This document shows positions 13,419-15,035 of a stretch of 15,035 nt of DNA, piece by piece (the stretch's first letter is position 1; each line of letters starts with the position of its first letter). Both the position numbers and the translations under genes were made by a program. The notes under the pieces were generated by a model. It did no database searches and had not been told where the DNA came from. It worked only from the letters and a program-made list of their open reading frames with translations. This DNA comes from Muribaculaceae bacterium (GTDB lineage Bacteria; Bacteroidota; Bacteroidia; Bacteroidales; Muribaculaceae): positions 1 to 15,035 of the forward strand of contig VSPO01000230.1 in NCBI GenBank assembly GCA_009775375.1. The letters are read 5' to 3'.

Positions 13419-14583
13419 TTAGACAGGAAATCTGATCGTCGAATGTATCGGAGATGGAGTCAAGCCATGTGCCGTCGATGAGAAGTGTCTCTGGGTCAAT
13501 TAGGCTCCTGACAACTCCATCATTCACCTCCCAGGCCGTCACGTCTTCTACCGGGAGCGGGTTGACCGTTCCGAGGCAGGATACCGTGGCTTCGCGATCC
13601 ACTTTCTGTGCACGCGCCGCAAGCATCCTGAGATTGATGGATGTCAGTATGTAAGGGCTGTGCGTGGCCAGCGAGAGATTGAAGTCTGCGTTGGCAGTGT
13701 TGTTCATCATAAAAAGTATATGGTCGATCAGTCCTTTTTGGTTCTCAGGGAATAGCGACAATTCCGGTTCCTCGATATGCAGGCTTATTCTCTTATAGGG
13801 AAAGTCGCCTACATTATATGTGGTCTTGAAATCGCTGAGACGGTCGTTGGCGGCAAGATACCCGAAGATGGTGGAATTCATCACTTGTATGAGATCATAA
13901 TGTCTCGCGAAATACTCAAGAATCATATGCAGGCCGACACTGTTCTGAATTCCCGAAGAGGAGGCGGAAAGGGGGATCGAATAATTGCCTGCTGACTGAC
14001 CGGCAGGGCTTATGAACACTCTCTTTCCGGAGGCCGTTTTTCTGACGTCTATCTTGACGCCGAGATAGTCCATGGCCGATGAGTCGATATTTCCCAACGC
14101 CAGCTGGAAATTGCGGAAGGTCTCGTCAAGATAGAACATTCCATGTCGTATGGCGACATTGCCGACGCTAAGATCTGGGAGCAGGCCTCTTTTATCGGAT
14201 ATATAGGCCACTTTCTCCAGGGCCAGTTCATCGGCAGGGATTGTCGTTCTTGGAAAGACAAAAGAGTCACCCTCCAGCCTTAGGGAGAAACTACCATGAG
14301 CGTACTCCACCAGACTGTGCTTCGCAATGAATGCGTCAAGTCCGTTCTTCTTCAATATCACTTCTGAACGGAGACGGAACGGGGAAGAGGACACGCCTGA
14401 AAGTTTAAGATAGGAGCGGACACAATACATCTTATAAATCCATCTACACATGGCGAGGATTTTCATGATGGTGCTTTTGCCGGATCCTGAGACTCCGATT
14501 AAGACATTCACCTTTCCTACTTCCGGGATCTCCACATCCTTCAGGGCACCGAAATTCTGGATCCTTAGACTCTCCTTTTTCAT
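13399..14583 (-). CDS. AAA15/OLD-like ABC-type ATPase
   Basis: Soluble ATPase of 394 residues of the AAA15/AAA21 type common in defence systems and OLD-like nucleases. The Walker A motif is GVSGSGKST at 30-38, directly after the first strand RIQNFGALKDVEIPEVGKVN. The ABC-signature-like stretch SASSSGIQNS lies at about 207-216, Walker B with its glutamate is ISLHIEEPELSLFPE at 266-280, and the switch histidine H308 is in SLATHSPYILTSIN. The middle insert (about 55-200) would form the coiled or lid domain that varies among subfamilies. It has no TOPRIM domain at its C-terminus, unlike full-length OLD proteins; instead the next gene supplies a possible nuclease. It has its own promoter, so the set does not depend on the polysaccharide run. 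Confidence 0.88.
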   Translation of the reverse strand: MKKESLRIQNFGALKDVEIPEVGKVNVLIGVSGSGKSTIMKILAMCRWIYKMYCVRSYLKLSGVSSSPFRLRSEVILKKNGLDAFIAKHSLVEYAHGSFSLRLEGDSFVFPRTTIPADELALEKVAYISDKRGLLPDLSVGNVAIRHGMFYLDETFRNFQLALGNIDSSAMDYLGVKIDVRKTASGKRVFISPAGQSAGNYSIPLSASSSGIQNSVGLHMILEYFARHYDLIQVMNSTIFGYLAANDRLSDFKTTYNVGDFPYKRISLHIEEPELSLFPENQKGLIDHILFMMNNTANADFNLSLATHSPYILTSINLRMLAARAQKVDREATVSCLGTVNPLPVEDVTAWEVNDGVVRSLIDPETLLIDGTWLDSISDTFDDQISCLNEIIYG

Positions 14584-14622
14584 ATGCTACATACGAGAGG
14601 CGACTGTTGCCTCATTCGCTGA

Positions 14623-14654
14623 CAAAGTTAACACAAATGTCGCATATCTGCAAA
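14623..14654 (-). promoter_or_regulatory. Promoter of the ATPase gene set
   Basis: The minus strand has TTTG at 14654-14651, a 20-base spacer, and TAACTTTG at 14630-14623, which fits the Bacteroidales consensus at both halves. The -7 element ends 39 bases before the ATG at 14583. Confidence 0.75.
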
Positions 14655-14763
14655 TAAGTCATTTAAGTTTCTGATGGATCAGAAATTTAAAAAGTAGTAA
14701 GTATGAAGTATAAGGTATCCCCATGCTGGACTCGGTGCGGACTCGGATGGTTGGACTCGGATG

Positions 14764-14832
14764 GATACAGGAGGACATAATATCATAAAATCATAAAATT
14801 TTGTTATCTATGATTTTATGTCGTTATGTATC
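14764..14832. repeat. AT-rich hairpin, copy D
   Basis: Bounded by GATACA and TGTATC. The inner stem is extended to 12 perfect base pairs, CATAAAATCATA / TATGATTTTATG, the longest among the five copies. Confidence 0.87.
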
Positions 14833-14874
14833 TGCTCAGTCTGGACTCGGCGCGGACTCGTTTGGACTGGGATG

Positions 14875-14943
14875 GATACATAAGGACATAAGGTCATAAA
14901 ATCATAATTTTTTGTTATTTCTGATTTTATGTCGTTATGTATC
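14875..14943. repeat. AT-rich hairpin, copy E
   Basis: Bounded by GATACATAAGGACATAAGG and ATGTCGTTATGTATC, with the perfect inner stem CATAAAATCA / TGATTTTATG and a loop containing six T. Its right arm overlaps the apparent 3' end of the partial reading frame at the window edge. Confidence 0.87.
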
Positions 14944-15035
14944 TGCTCAGTCTGGACTCGGCGGCGGATTGGAGGTCGGTGTATTCGATTAGGAGCTCGC
15001 GCTCGGTGATGTCGCGGTAGGGGGTGTAGCTGGCG
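14927..15035 (-). CDS. C-terminal end of an unidentified protein (N-terminus outside the window)
   Basis: From the right edge one minus-strand frame reads ASYTPYRDITERELLIEYTD, then LQSAAESRLSRYITT and TAA. The stretch ITERELLIEYTDLQSAAESR looks like an amphipathic helix; one of the other two frames closes early and the third yields proline-, histidine- and arginine-rich sequence of no protein character. The last residues (about SRYITT) and the stop codon are encoded by the right arm of AT hairpin E. I do not recognise the protein. It could also be noncoding repeat flank that happens to stay open for 35 codons. Confidence 0.42.
   Translation of the reverse strand, partial: ASYTPYRDITERELLIEYTDLQSAAESRLSRYITT

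Larger units (their letters stand above)
14584..14926. other. Intergenic stretch with promoter and tandem AT hairpins D and E
   Basis: There is no gene here. Bases 14584-14660 hold the leader and promoter of the ATPase set. Bases 14661-14718 are AT-rich and without visible structure. From 14720 a truncated GC unit (CCATGCTGGACTCGG) leads into heptamers (GGACTCGG three times within about 40 bases), then AT hairpin D, a short spacer CTGCTCAGT, further heptamers and AT hairpin E. The two hairpins start 111 bases apart, 54 bases closer than B and C, because the GC unit between them is missing. Confidence 0.78.

Noticed and set aside
10328..14943. CRISPR array
   Set aside because: The repeats are few, about 70 bases long, internally palindromic and separated by genes or other repeat parts, with no regular unique spacers and no cas genes.

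Overview
The window looks like accessory DNA from a member of the Bacteroidota, most likely Bacteroidales. Two clear upstream sequences match the Bacteroidales promoter (TTG or TTTG, 19-20 bases, then TAnnTTTG), Shine-Dalgarno sites are absent or weak, and the capsule genes are of kinds common in that order. Every gene I can support lies on the minus strand, so transcription runs from high to low coordinates. The species cannot be read from the sequence.

Positions 10164 down to 1 hold a surface-polysaccharide (capsule or O-antigen) biosynthesis run, and the window cuts its last gene. In transcription order it encodes: a 609-residue fusion of a nucleotidyltransferase with a class I/II PLP enzyme; an ornithine-cyclodeaminase-family reductase; a Wzx-type flippase; an unrecognised five-helix membrane protein; a LicD-family phosphotransferase; a hexapeptide acyltransferase; a WbsX-type GH99-like protein; an EpsG/Wzy-like polymerase; and a GT4 glycosyltransferase. 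The genes overlap or are closely spaced. My reading is that the fusion enzyme makes an activated amino-alkyl phosphate, LicD attaches it to the repeat unit, the acyltransferase and glycosyltransferases finish the unit, the flippase exports it and the EpsG-like protein polymerises it. The donor and the chemistry are inference.

Positions 10165-14583 hold small defence or stability modules: a YafQ-type toxin with its antitoxin (10483-10958), a HepT-MntA pair (11461-12091), and a three-gene set of AAA15-like ATPase, PD-(D/E)XK-like protein and coiled-coil protein (12255-14583). The YafQ toxin reading frame is broken by one TGA codon where TGG is expected, and the frame is otherwise intact to its natural end.

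These modules are separated by a composite repeat. It is built from a GC-rich hairpin unit of about 50 bases, a spacer with GGACTCG-like heptamers, and an AT-rich hairpin of 68-69 bases present in five copies, all in one orientation. Repeat sequence sits just after, or within, the 3' ends of several genes, which gives a cassette-like layout. At the right edge, the end of one more minus-strand reading frame appears to run into the last repeat.
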